Below, in pieces: positions 48,366-60,346 of a stretch of DNA of 64,000 bases. The stretch is taken from NCBI RefSeq assembly GCF_958979055.1, contig NC_084896.1:3162001-3226000 (forward strand), read 5' to 3'. This stretch comes from Alnus glutinosa. Lineage: Eukaryota; Streptophyta; Magnoliopsida; Fagales; Betulaceae. The notes beneath the pieces are model-generated. The model worked only from the letters and a program-made list of their open reading frames with translations, was not told the origin of the DNA and did not search any database. The number at the start of each line of letters is the position of its first letter. Position 1 is the first letter of the stretch. The position numbers and the translations under genes are program-made.

Positions 48366-50263
48366 GAAAAAGAATTTTGATGTATTGTAATGATACAGTT
48401 AGGATTTGTTTTTGCTTCTATATATTATTGTAGTTAGGTCAAGATTCTAAGCCTAGTTTTATCTCCCTTCTTTCTTTCTTTCTTTTTTTATTATTATTAA
48501 ATTGAATTTGGTCTGCAGGCACTCTCGCTGACTTTAGTCAATTTAGCCACGTACCAATCGGCGATTAAATCAAACAAAAAGAAAGCAAGTTATCTTGGGA
48601 GGAATAGGAAATGCAGTTTCAAGGAAATTGGTGACACAATTCAGGTGGACTTTCGGGCTGGTTTGACAAAGACATGTACAGAACAGAACAAAGTAGTGGC
48701 CAGTGGGATTGTTAATTTTAAAATTAGTAAAAAGTGATGATGTGATATAAAATAAAAAGAATTTGTATAAAAAAGTAAAAAAAATTTGAATTGTAGTTAA
48801 TTTTTTTGTTTGGATAATAATAAAAAATTATTGATGTGATATAAAAAGTGAAAAAAGTATGAATATTTTAATGTTTATTAGTAGTGAAAAATATAAAAAA
48901 AAAATGAAAAAAAAAAAAAAAAAAAGTACATAAACAGTACTGTTCTGTAATGTTGCTTGACAAACAAACCCGAAGAGACTACCCCTTCGTCCCATGTGCA
49001 AGGACACATGTTTTACCCGCAACTCCTTGTGATTGACTATTTGACTTCAATGGTTGCTTTAATTTGTTTTTTGTTTTTGCACGTTTAGGTGGAATTGTTT
49101 TTTGTTTTTCCCTTGGTCGATGTTGATTTTCAGTGAACAAAATCTAAGATTCTTAAACATGTAATCATTGGTTACGAAACGACTGTGCTTGCTTAAACTA
49201 GAGTTTTCGTAATGACCAAATCAACCCATTTAACAAAAGGGCATTCGTGTCATCTTGTTCTATACCGCGTATGCCATCACCATCAAACTCCAAAGATTTG
49301 AACTCACTTTTGTTAGTTCGATATATACTACCTTTGATGTCGATGTCTAAAGCATGATCTCGTAGATATACCTTAAGTATACATTTGTACGGATCTATTT
49401 CTTCCAACACGAAACTTCTATTCAACCCCCCCGGCCATCTTCTCTCAATTGGAAATCGAATATAAGTTGTAACTAATTAACCACCCGTATATATGTTTTT
49501 GTTTTTCCACGTGTCCAAGAAGGCCAATCCACCCTCTGGATGAACCCTGTCTTGTGGATCAACTCCACTTGAAGGAACTACCGACTGATGGCCGGTACCC
49601 TGATCGCCGAACACCCACTTGAGGGACACGTGGCAGCCTACTATATCGACATTGCCTCGATGATAGTATTTTATCTCTTGACGGCTCCATTCACCTTCTA
49701 ATTTTTAATAACTTAACACTATGTCCATACATAATACCAAGACATTTTAATCCAGCTTATAATTTGTCACATTCGTAATTCCACCTTAAAGCCGCAACTT
49801 TCCTTCAATCTTATACTCAACGAGTTGTATTCAATCTCATATTCGACATGATGGCTAATTCTGATAACAAATGATACAAGCAATATTAGATAGAATTCAC
49901 CTTTGAAAATCAGCTTATAACGGGAGGGTGTCCAAGAATTTATATACATATGATTAAGATTAAATTTATCGCATGTGGGACACAAAGATCGTAACAGCAA
50001 CTCCAAAGCGAAGACAGAAAATAGTCAACTTAGTTGAAACAAGCTAAAACCCACCAACGAGTGAGAATTTAAGGAACAGAGGTTGTGGCGTCGATTCTCT
50101 TGAAAGGGGGATGGGGCTTTGGTTAATAGTTAAAAAGATGGTTTCTCTTAAGAAAATAGAAGAGATTATCTAATGTTTTCCTCCTAATGGTTTTAATGTT
50201 ACAAGTGGACTATTATTAGAAGATACAAAAAATCGAAGAAATTATTCCAATAAAGAATATACG

Positions 50264-50264
<1 letters not shown>
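48366..50264. other. Intergenic, nothing firmly recognised
   Basis: Long AT-rich stretch with an A22-type run at 48898-48925. The minus-strand frames at 49198-49425 (75 codons) and 49767-50006 (79 codons) have no domain I can name and no support beyond length. Confidence 0.35.

Positions 50265-50341
<77 letters not shown>
50265..50341. repeat. (CT)n(TA)n microsatellite, left of solo LTR
   Basis: About 12 CT units followed by about 25 TA units, ending exactly where the LTR begins. Confidence 0.9.
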
Positions 50342-50343
<2 letters not shown>

Positions 50344-50953
50344 ATGCAGGAGGAAATCAAACGCAACTATAGAATTAATTGATCTATGATGTGGCGATGT
50401 GATTGGCTTGATTTAAGCAAGAAAGGAAATGGTCAACTACTCAAGAAGAAAAGAATAGATCTTTGGCAATTGTGATTTAGAAGATATTTTCTACCGATTT
50501 GTCAACATCCATTAAGAGAAAGACCAAGAAGGAAAGAAAAGACTATCAACAAATCTCTTGATTTATCTTTTAAAGAATTTCCATATTTATATTTACGTTG
50601 TCGTTAAGTAATATTATAGTTATTATATTTTCCCTAATATGGTAATTCTTTGGTACCAAGTATTTCCTATTAATTTGGAGATATTCTTTGACACCAAGTA
50701 TTTCCATAATATGTTTATTTGTATTTATTTCAAGTCTTAGGAGATTTATTAGGCTTTTTGGGATTTTGCTATTTTTGGTAATTTTTCAACTATATTAGCC
50801 TTGCTTGTGGGCGTTTTTCAGTAGTTGTTGATTATTGATAATTTTATCAAATTCAGAGTTTGTCTCTGTTTTCTTTGGGGTAATTTTCTTGTTTTCTTCC
50901 TTGCAAACTACCTGTTGGTTAGCCTACAGAATAATCTCTATTCTGTTCCGACG

Positions 50954-50956
<3 letters not shown>
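50342..50956. mobile_element. Solo LTR, 615 bp, inserted in a (TA)n tract
   Basis: The block starts TGATG and ends CGTCA (TG..CA form). TATAT lies outside both ends (50337-50341 and 50957-50961), and the TA repeat continues to the right. The body has no coding sequence. The TATAT duplication is compatible with a 5-bp TSD but is weak evidence inside a TA repeat; the abrupt change at both ends is the stronger sign. Confidence 0.7.

Positions 50957-50990
<34 letters not shown>
50957..50990. repeat. (TA)n microsatellite, right of solo LTR
   Basis: About 17 TA units followed by A9. Probably the other half of the tract at 50290-50341. Confidence 0.9.
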
Positions 50991-50995
<5 letters not shown>

Positions 50996-51540
50996 AAAAA
51001 TTTGAGTTGGAAAGAATATTCTCGTAAACTAAAGGAAGAAGTTGGACGTCGACTGTAGGTTGTTGCCAACTTTGCTGCAGAGAGCAATAGCCGACTGGGC
51101 ATTTGGGTCTTTCAACGTGAACCACGTTCACGAGATGGAAAGTGTGAATTCAATGGCGTAGGGCAGGGTGCTTTCCGAGGTGGCGGTATCTGATAGGGCG
51201 GCAGGAATCTAACGCAATCTCTCTTTACTTTAGTGGGCTTTGGGTCGGACAAGCGATTTTTCCGGAGTTCTGATCTAATAAAGTGGGCCACACCCAATAA
51301 GACCCCACCCAGAACCTGAGAGAGGATCTGCTTTTCTTTTTTTTTTCTTTTTTTTTTTTTCCTTCTGCTAATGTCCAGGCAAAGTGGGGCCCTTTTCTAG
51401 ATTCTTGACCGTTGTGGATTTCAAATGTATTTTAAGATTCCCAAACTCAAAGGCCGCTGAGGCACACTACACTCCCCCTTGTTGTGGCTGAATCTGTAAC
51501 AGACCGAGGTTTTTTTTCCTTTATTTATTTATTTATTTCT
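50991..51540. other. Intergenic, nothing recognised
   Basis: Moderate GC content, with a T-rich run at 51336-51360. No domain in the short frames. Confidence 0.4.
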
Positions 51541-51544
51541 GTTT

Positions 51545-52520
51545 TTTCAGAGCAGACCATTTTTTTTTTGACTTTATTGTCCCCATAATTCTCCATATCC
51601 ATAGACTCCATGTGAGGAGCGGTGAATAGATATCCTCAATAATTTTGTTGTCTAATAGTTTAAATAATAAATGTTAGATAGCTGTTTTGAGGTTCACCTA
51701 TTTGAGTATGATTTGGGCAATCCATTCACGTGTTTATTAAATAAGGCTCTTTATAAATTCTCTCATATTTATTGTCCGAAAAAATATTATATATGTTATC
51801 AAACCCGAGTTTGGTAGACGGTATACAATTTTTTTTTTAATAAAAAAAAGTGAAAAAGAAAAAGAAAATGATTGTCATATTTACAATGTAATTGTGCTGT
51901 TTCACGTCTTGTTCAAACAGATGTTCGGACAATCTAAACAAGTAGAGTTCACGTTCTAAACAAGTAAACCTCATATTATAGAATCTCACAAAGACTAACC
52001 CTTTTCCCCAACCAAAAGGGATAATTAATCTTGACCAAGGTTTTTTTTTTTCTTCAGAGCAGACCATTTTTGACTTTATTGTCCCTATAATTCTCCGTCT
52101 CCATAGACTCCACGTAAGGAGCGGAGAATAGACATTTTCAACAATTTTCTTGTCTAATAATTTAAATAATAAATGTGAAAGAGATATTTTGAGATTCACA
52201 TGTTTGAGCACGATTTAGGCAATTCATTCACGTGCTTGAACAAATAAGCTTTATTAAAACTCTCTCATATTTGTTATCTGAAAAAATATTATATTTGTTA
52301 TCAAACCTGAGTTTGATAGACGGTCTACAATTTTTTTTGTTTTTAATAAAAAAAGCGAAAAAGAAAAAGAAAATGATTGTCATATTTGCAATGTAATTGT
52401 GCTGCTTCATGTCTTGTTCAAACATATGTTTGGACAATCAAGATAGGTGGAGTTCAGGTTCCAAACAGGTAAACTTCACTCTCACAAAGACTATTCCTAT
52501 GCGGCAACCAAAAGGGAATG
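51545..52520. repeat. Two-copy direct tandem repeat, period about 508 bp
   Basis: TCAGAGCAGACCATTTTT at 51547 recurs at 52055, and the match continues through CATAGACTCCA, GAGCGG(T/A)GAATAGA, AAATAATAAATGT, TATCAAACC(C/T)GAGTTTG, AAAATGATTGTCATATTT and CAACCAAAAGGGA. The copies have diverged noticeably by substitutions and short indels. No coding sense. Confidence 0.85.
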
Positions 52521-52544
52521 GAAAAATATTTTTGCACAATATAA

Positions 52545-52642
52545 ATGCATAACTTGTGCACAACACAAGACACATGGATGTGACTCATGTGAGTGAGACC
52601 CACCACATGAGTTCCACCCATATATCTTGTGTTGTGCATCAA
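52545..52642. mobile_element. Short foldback element
   Basis: TGTGCACAACACAAGA (about 52555) is mirrored by TCTTGTGTTGTGCA (about 52625). Inner words CATGTGAGTGAG and CACCACATGAG extend the pairing. Confidence 0.6.
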
Positions 52643-53378
52643 TCACTTCTCGAAGGAAATATATATGTCACGCTTTTGTGGTCCCTCATTCAAAATAAAA
52701 AAAAAAAAAAAAATGAATTTGAAATCTTTAGAGCATGATACACTAGACATTTATATGGAGTGTTTATGCATCAAGAAGTTGTTGGAAGCCGTAGGAGCTG
52801 CCTATTTGAAGAACATGACCGGTGCTATCTTCTATGCTGTCCTTTATTTGTTATTTAAGTTTTTTTTAGTGTCCTCACAAAATTGAATAAACTTTTAAAA
52901 TTATTATTAGATCAAAATTTAATAGTAATTATTAAAAATTTAATAATAATTTTAAAAGTCATATCAATTTTAAAAAGACACAAAAAAAAAATATTTTGGG
53001 TCTTCTTGCAAACATTACTCATTTTTCTAACTCTATTTAAGCCACAATTGATTAATAAAAAGTATTCTCAATTTTATTCTTCATAAAGTGCATTTGACAG
53101 AGGTCTAGGATCATAAAAATGTAAATAAGTAACTAATACAATATTATTGAATTTAATTTATATGTTTAAATTTTTTAGATAATTAAGATGATGTCTCAAT
53201 CTATTACATCAATCATCACTTAGAAACTTTTTAGTTATTTATCCCTTTGCAAACTAAAAAATTAGACTTATCAAAATTAGTATCTCTATTTCTTTTTTAT
53301 TTCCTTTCCCCATGCTGCTTGGCTTTTTTTCTTAATAATTTTTTTTAGATTGCTAGCCCACCATGATATCTTGCTTTT
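52643..53378. other. Intergenic, nothing recognised
   Basis: AT-rich, with an A18 run near 52697-52714 and TTTAATAATAATTTTAAAA-type simple sequence. Confidence 0.4.
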
Positions 53379-53880
53379 AGAGCATTTCCAAAAAAATAAG
53401 TAAAAGATTTATAATAGTTAGATTTTATTATTACGAGCTATTTTTCGTCTACAGCAGAATAGATAAAATATTTTTTTTTTCCTTCTAATATGAATAGTAA
53501 AACATCTCAAAAAGAATAGACAAATGGTTTATAATAGTCAAAAAAAATTTGACTATTATGAGTCATTTTTCGTCTCTAACAGAATAGGCAAAATAGATTT
53601 TTCTTTTTATTTTTTCAGTGTGAATAGTAAATAGGTTCTTCTGCCTATTCACTATTTACACTACAAATAATTTTTTATTATTTTCTCTCTCCATTTCCTT
53701 CTTTCTCTTTGTCTCTCTTCTTATTTCTTTCACACTTTTTTACGCACAAATAATATTTAAATGCAAGTAGAAAGTAGAATAGAAAATTTTTTGGAGATAA
53801 TATATATATATATAAGTAATTAAGATAAAAAATTGTACTTTTTAAATAATTACTTTGGTTATTATCGTTAGAAATGCTCT
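53379..53880. mobile_element. TIR element with AGAGCATTTC ends, about 500 bp
   Basis: The left end AGAGCATTTCC is mirrored by GAAATGCTCT at the right. Inside, a block with TTTATAATAGT and CATTTTTCGTCT..AACAGAATAGGCAAAAT is repeated directly about 107-110 bases apart. TSD unresolved. Confidence 0.5.
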
Positions 53881-53904
53881 TATATATGTTTTATTTTTTT
53901 CTTG

Positions 53905-54271
53905 GGATAAATATATTTTAGCCCCCTAAACTACCACCCTTTCTCCGGATGGCCCCCCAAACTATCAATGCTTAGATTCTGGCCCCCCAAACTATCACTT
54001 TCTGATTTTTTGGCCACATCCATCCATTTATGCCGTCAATTCTAAACAGAATTTCGAAAATACCCTTCGTACACTTTGAAATTCCCACAGTTAAGGGAGG
54101 GGTATTTTCAAATTTTTGGCCAATTTTTGTTAGAATTAACAGTATAAATAGACGGATGAAGCTAAAAAATCAAAAAGTGGTAGTTTGAGGGGTCAGAATC
54201 TAAGCATTGGTAGTTTGGGGGGCTATCCGGAGAAAGGGTGGTAGTTTGGAGAGATAAAATATATTTAATCC
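53905..54271. mobile_element. Foldback MITE with about 110-bp arms
   Basis: The arms share (G)GATAAATATATTTTA, AAACTACCACCCTTTCTCCG, GGCCCCCCAAACTA, AATGCTTAGATTCTG and GATTTTTTGGC in inverse order with few mismatches. This is a long-armed MITE type widespread in dicots. No coding capacity. Confidence 0.85.
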
Positions 54272-55841
54272 TTTTTTTCTTCTTAATGCTTATGCTCAAG
54301 CATCATATGAGAGGATGTAGAAATGGAAAGGGGAAAAAAATAAAATAAATAGAATGAGCCACTGGTTCACAAATGGCCTTTGTTGTGAGCCATCAATTTT
54401 TTTTTTTTAATTTTTTTTACTTTTTTATAAAGTATAGTTCAACTTTTGAAGAAAATTCCACCTAATTTCTGGTTGCCATTTCTTTAGGCAGATTCCATTG
54501 AACATCATGTGACATGTCTGTCAAAAAAGGGTTGCATTCGATGGTACTGGAATATATATAGTACTCGAAAACAAAAGATATATTTATAATCTCTAATCAA
54601 TCATCAAATTAATTATATTTTTTATTGTAAAAGTAAGGGAAAAAACAAGAGGACACTTCAGTTGACCATTCTTTATTGCAAAGACTGGCTCATTCTGAAC
54701 AGTTTCAAATTGGATACTGCCTCTCTCTTTTAATATCCTGACCTTTTTGGGTCTCGAAAAGCTAATAAATAAAGGAAAATTCTGAAGTTTAATGTATATA
54801 TTTTTTATTTTAAAAGAAAAAAAAAATACTATGATAGCCTTATGGGTTTTCAACCCTACTCGAAAGGGTATTTTGGTAAATCCGAAAGGCCACTACTTTA
54901 AGGGATCTCTTCAAGAGCCACCTAATCTAAGTCCTAGAAGCAGGACTTGTATTTTTTTTTTTTTTTTTTTTTTTTGTGTCTTTTTAAATATTACGTGACT
55001 TTTAAAATTATAATTAGATCAAAATTTAATAATAATAATATCAAATTTAATTATAATTTTAAAAATTACGTTGTAATTAGGAGGCCACAAAGACTCTTAT
55101 CCTCTTATTATTCAGCACCGAAAGGTAGTGACACTGCAGTGCCGCTGTCCATGTGGCTGCCACCACTCAACCCTCATGCACCCCCCTTGACTTGTCTCTT
55201 CTGAGTTGAACAACAAGAATAGTATTATAGACTAGTTCTTGAGTTTAAATTTTATCTTCCTTATTTAATTCATATTTTAATTAAATATTTCATGTATTGA
55301 GTTACATTTATTAAAGTGGAGTGTTAAAATATTAATTAAATAATTAAATATATTATTTTTCTTGAACTTAAACTTTTAAAATTAGTAATAATTCAAAATT
55401 ACAGGCGTGACAATAGGGCGTTTGTAAGTGTGAAAAACCATATGACCTTATTTTCTGTTGCTGATTTAAAAGTAATTTCATTTCATATAATTCTTGATCT
55501 AACATATAAAAATAATGATCTAATGGAAGTTAAAAGTAGAAAAATATAAACAAATGCATTAAACTTTCAAGATAATAATCGATTGTCCGTCTATTTAAGG
55601 CTTTATTTTTAACTTCATATACTTTATCGAGATTTACATGATCACAAAAGTTAAAGACAACTTTATTTCTCTAGTAAAAATCTATTGAGATGTGAGTAGA
55701 ATTTATTTTAAAAAATGATATATATCTTACTTTCTTTAAAAATGATATTTGTTTTACTTTAGACTTTATGGTTTAGGGTTTTGGCTTTTAAAGTAGTAGT
55801 TAGAAAATAGAAATAAAGCATTATGAAATAATAATTTAAGA
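54272..55841. other. Intergenic, nothing recognised
   Basis: AT-rich with a T24 run near 54952-54975. 54593-54853 and 54947-55204 are open but featureless. Confidence 0.4.
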
Positions 55842-56438
55842 GGAAACTTCACAAAACCTATCTGAACTTGCACTTGACTTGAAACTACCGTATTAAATTT
55901 AAAAAAATTTCAATTTCACTCCTCAATCTTTGATTTTTTTGCAATGTCTTACATCCGTTAGGGTTTGACATTAAATCAGAAGGTAAAAAGAGTGAAATGA
56001 TCTTTATGCTCTTGAAACTTTTATAAAAAAATTTCAATTTATCATAATTTTCAAATCAATTTTTTTTTTTTAAAAAATATTTTTTACAAAAATTGAAGTC
56101 GTGACCCAACATGGGTCACGCCTGACCCACGACTGGGTCACCTTGTGACCTTGTGCTCTGTGACCTAAAGCGGGTCACCGCTAGACCCATAGCGAGGTTT
56201 AGTGGTGACCCATGAGTCTTTTGTTTTTATTTTTATTATTATTCAATGGGGAAAAAACAAAAAGTGATGGTATTTTCTTCATTTTCACGGGACCATTATA
56301 ATTTAACATCAAATCCTAACAAATAAGAGGATATTGCAGCATATTTAAAGATTGAGAGATAAAATTGATGGGTTTTGAACTTTAAGGTGATAGTTTCAAG
56401 TCGACCGGAAGTTCATTAAGGTTTTGTTAGGTTTTTCC
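55842..56438. mobile_element. TIR element, about 600 bp, with GGGTCAC-rich centre
   Basis: The left end GGAAACTTCACAAAACCT corresponds to the inverse of AGGTTTTGTTAGGTTTTTCC at the right. TTGAAACTACC/GGTGATAGTTTCAA and CCGTTAGGGTTTGACATTAAAT/ATTTAACATCAAATCCTAAC pair further in. The centre (56098-56215) contains six or more GGGTCAC/GTGACC words in both orientations. Confidence 0.6.
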
Positions 56439-57463
56439 ATAATTTAATTAACTAATAGTTGTTTAATACAAATACACTAGCTAACAAATATTTGTTGTTT
56501 TATGAAGTACATAACTAAACAAAAATTAGGTATGTTTTATTATAACAAACACATTTAGTGTAAGCTAAATTAGCTTTATCTATTCACTTTTTGCTTTTTG
56601 GATTTGTGTGCTATATACAGTGGTCCACATCCTCTTCTTAAATTGTTATAATATTCTTATTTAGAAGTTTGTCTCATTTAAAACCATTAAAGAAGTTTCT
56701 ACGTCTGAGAATTGAATTTTTTGAAATTAGAATTTAATTTTAATTCATTACGCGAATTTTGAAATTTGACTTTGTGAAATAAAATTTAAAAAAATTTGAA
56801 AAAATTGAATAAAATATGATTTGTTTTTGAAAAAAGTAGAGAAGAATCTTGATTCAACCTTGTTGCCAAACACACTATTAAGTAATTCACTTCAAGCTTG
56901 AAGGAGTTCCCATAAATTAAGCCGAATTTGGATAGTTTTAGGCTTAAGTTGTCAAGGAGTTGTTCTCATATTCTACTATACGCGTGTAGATCACTTCATG
57001 TATATAGTGTGTAACGTTCTAGATATGTATGTTGGAAGAATTAAGTATCCCTATTATTATCTTTATCCTCTGTTATTGGATAGGAGGTTGTGAGAGGTGG
57101 CCGGCCTCATTGTTCGAGCATAAGCCCCCTTTTATGGGCCAATCCCTACAAATGAATTAATGCGATATTTTCTTTGGGTACGAAATTATAAGAAATTCAA
57201 ATCTTATGTAGAACGCAAGCTTTGCCTTTTTAGAGTTTTAATGAATGCACCGAAATGAAAGGAGGATGTGAGCTTTGCCCTTAATTATAGTGAATGAGCC
57301 GAAATAATGCTCCATTTGTTAATGTTTTTTAATTTTTTTTTTTTTTTTTTTTGTTTTTTGAAAAAAAAAAGTGTTATGATTTGATATAAGAATGAAAACT
57401 GTTTTAAAGTATGTTTGTTGATGTATTTTGTTTTGAAATACAAATTTCATGAAACTTAAAACA
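56439..57463. other. Intergenic, nothing recognised
   Basis: AT-rich with a T18/A10 stretch at 57332-57370. No gene or element boundary seen. Confidence 0.4.
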
Positions 57464-57569
57464 CAAATTTTGGTTGCCAAAGTTATATTATAATTCAAAC
57501 CGAGCTTTTGTGACGTCAAATTTTGGTTGCCAAAGTTATATTATAATTCAAACCGAGCTTTTGTGACGT
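57464..57569. repeat. Perfect 53-bp tandem duplication
   Basis: The unit starting CAAATTTTGGTTGCC and ending GAGCTTTTGTGACGT occurs twice back to back (57464-57516 and 57517-57569) with no difference that I can see, so it is recent. Confidence 0.95.
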
Positions 57570-58727
57570 GAGACAGTGGCATCAAATCTCTGGTCGGTGA
57601 GTTCCCTCGACAAAGAGTAATGCTATTCTTTATAATAATTTTTTTTTTACCATTAGACGTTGCGTATTTTACGTGACTTTTTTCTTCTTCTTATAATTAA
57701 TTAATATGAAAAATCATTTAAAATACGTAACGTCAATAAGTATAAAATGAAAATGAAGGGTATCATTACTCATAAGAAAAGAGACTCGATACACATACAT
57801 TTTTTTTGTATATCTCGTATTCATGTAAGTCCTACAAATTTAATAATTAATTTAAAAGAAAGATGTATATAAAAAAAAAAAGTACACACACCATAAAACT
57901 CGGAATTATAATATTGAACATTATCTTTGTTGGGGTGAGTACAGTCCACGGAAATTGCCTTCTTTGGTGGCATGAATATTCAGCGTTTTATTTATTTATT
58001 TATTTTTAAAGGAGTTTGGACCACAAAAAAGGTTCACTTGCAAAGGAGGCGTTCCCTTTTTTCCAGATGAGCTAAAAAGCAACGGCAGTTTTACCAAATT
58101 GATTGGGTTGGCGAATTAAAGAACGTTACAACTAACCTGATTCACGTAAAAAAGTGAAGGGCGAGAGATAATGGCATATTGCGTAGGGTTATCTCTACAT
58201 ATCCGTCTTAACGTAATGGTATCTCCCATTAAACTTCCTTTTTTCTTTTTGGGTCATCATCACGTATTCTCCTTCTAAATGGAGAGTAAATATTATAACC
58301 TTTGATTTGCTTTGTTTCATCGTCGCCTAATCAAACAATTTGGATTGAGGCTAGCTTGCTTTCATCATTATATTCATAAGTTTCACTATTGGATCAATTG
58401 ACCCACAAAAAGGGAAAAAAGGAAAAGATTATCAGATTATAATCCGATCAAGTTTTTAAATAAAAAATTGGGTCGAACGAACTGCTATTTAAAATATGTT
58501 ATGTTAGTCGGTGTGAAATACGGATGTGAATGGTTGCATTACAGCTCATATATTAAACTGACATGTGTACTTAATTAGAGCATATGATTTTCGTATGTAT
58601 TTAAAAATGTACGTGAGAATCACGTACATATTTTAAAGAGATCAAATCCTCTCTATTTCAATTGAAATATAGAGAAATCATGTTACGGTTCAGATTAGAT
58701 TTCACATATCTAAAGATGTGTATATAT
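57570..58727. other. Intergenic, nothing recognised
   Basis: AT-rich with no domain, hairpin or repeat of note. Confidence 0.4.
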
Positions 58728-58737
58728 ATTATAACAT

Positions 58738-59427
58738 ATTTTTTTGAACGAAAGATCTGAGTATTTCATTGATTAAAGATCATGAGCATAAAGTTCTTAC
58801 ATTACAAAGCATAAAGTTTTGTAAAATTATAGCCACATGTTATGTGGTTACAAAGTCATAGATACAAACAAAATTTTTACAATACAGTGCTATCTATGAC
58901 ATTTATCTTCCAATTAACACATGTACAAAATAGTTAAAGAACAGATCTGCTCCAAGTAGACTAGATCTAAGACGAAGGTAGGCAAATATCTTAGAGTAAA
59001 TTATTTAAAGGCCGTGAGAGATAACCCCTCAAACTGAACTATCTAGGCTGTGAAAGATAACCCCTCACACCTGATTAACCTTCATTTCATAAATCGTCCA
59101 TGATAGCAGATTTAAAAAGAATAAAACTCTTATTCAAAGCAAAAATCACAACCAGCAAACAGCAGCATCGACCTAGAATGAGATGAACGGCACAACACGG
59201 AAGTAGATGGACGGATGCATAACGAAGAGACCAAAATTACTGATCTAGTCAGATAACACCTACAAACAAAAAAAAACCAGATTGAAAGGATGAAGGTATG
59301 AGTAAGGAGTAGAAAATGAAATGAAGAAGATGATGGAGCAGATCTGTTATCTCTTCCTCTTAGATTTGATTTCTAAAGGGTGAAGTCTAGAACCAGCATG
59401 AGAGAGGGAGTTTCTTGAGACCGCTAC
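58738..59427 (-). mobile_element. Short LINE-derived element with 10-bp TSD
   Basis: The left end reads ATTTTTTTGAACGAAAG, the complement of CTTTCGTTC plus poly(A). The right end has CT-type LINE leader sequence on its own strand (CTCCCTCTCTCATGC). ATTATAACAT flanks both sides (58728-58737 and 59428-59437). Inside, GAGATAACCCCTCAAAC and AAGATAACCCCTCACAC repeat 30-40 bases apart. About 690 bp, no ORF2. Same plan as 10052-10965. Confidence 0.65.
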
Positions 59428-59437
59428 ATTATAACAT

Positions 59438-60343
59438 GTTGAATATGTTGTCATGTCATTTAATATTCCAAATAACATAGCACTATACATGTACACCATT
59501 AAATAGAACAAATTAAACAAAATGTAGACCGTATCTGCTCTAAAAACACTTGTCAATTTAATAAACTTGACGACCCAACTTGGAAGAAAACTATGTCAAT
59601 CAATATTTAGCACTTATTTTTCCTTTAATTTTCTGAAAGTAAGTTTGGTCATGAAAAGTGATCCCACATGGAAACAAGGCGTAACATATATAAAATAATG
59701 GGAGCCAACAGAAGTAATGTTCCATGGGCAAGCAACAAAGATAATTAGATAAAAAGCAGGGCGATGTGAAGGAGAACATGGCCTTTCATGTGCAGAGAGG
59801 GAAGGGGGGAGGAGATAAGGAATGTGGGTTCCAACGTTGTCGACTTATTGAATCATGACCTAATTTTTTCAGGTTGCGAGCCATCACCAACTTTGACACG
59901 TATCACTCATCACCTTCGATGGATGTTGTTCCCCACTATTTATCATAATATTACTATGCCTTTAACTTGTACGTCTCTCTCTCTCTCTCTCTCTCTTTTC
60001 TTCTTCTTCTTCTTCTTTTTTTTTTTTTTAAAAAAAAAAAAAAAATTCTTTTTTAATGCACGGCAACCATAAATAACCAATTATTTATACTAATTAAACA
60101 AAGTTGGTGAAATGATTAACTGAATCATTCTACAGAAAACATGGAGCCCTAGGTTATTATATCCAATTATCTTGCCAAATGGGTTACTTCCTTCGTGTTC
60201 TAAGAAGTATTCCCATCTCCATCTTTTTCCTCTTTGTTTAGTCTACTTGATCTTTTAAAGATTTCCCTGATTGATTCTCATTTGTATTTTTTTCCCCCCA
60301 AGTAAATAACTCAAGGCTCCACGCATTAATTCTCTTTTTCTTC
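59438..60343. other. Intergenic with CT/TTC/T-run SSR
   Basis: A compound (CT)n(TTC)nT(n)A(n) tract occupies about 59974-60046. The rest is AT-rich and featureless. Confidence 0.45.
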
Positions 60344-60346
60344 TTA

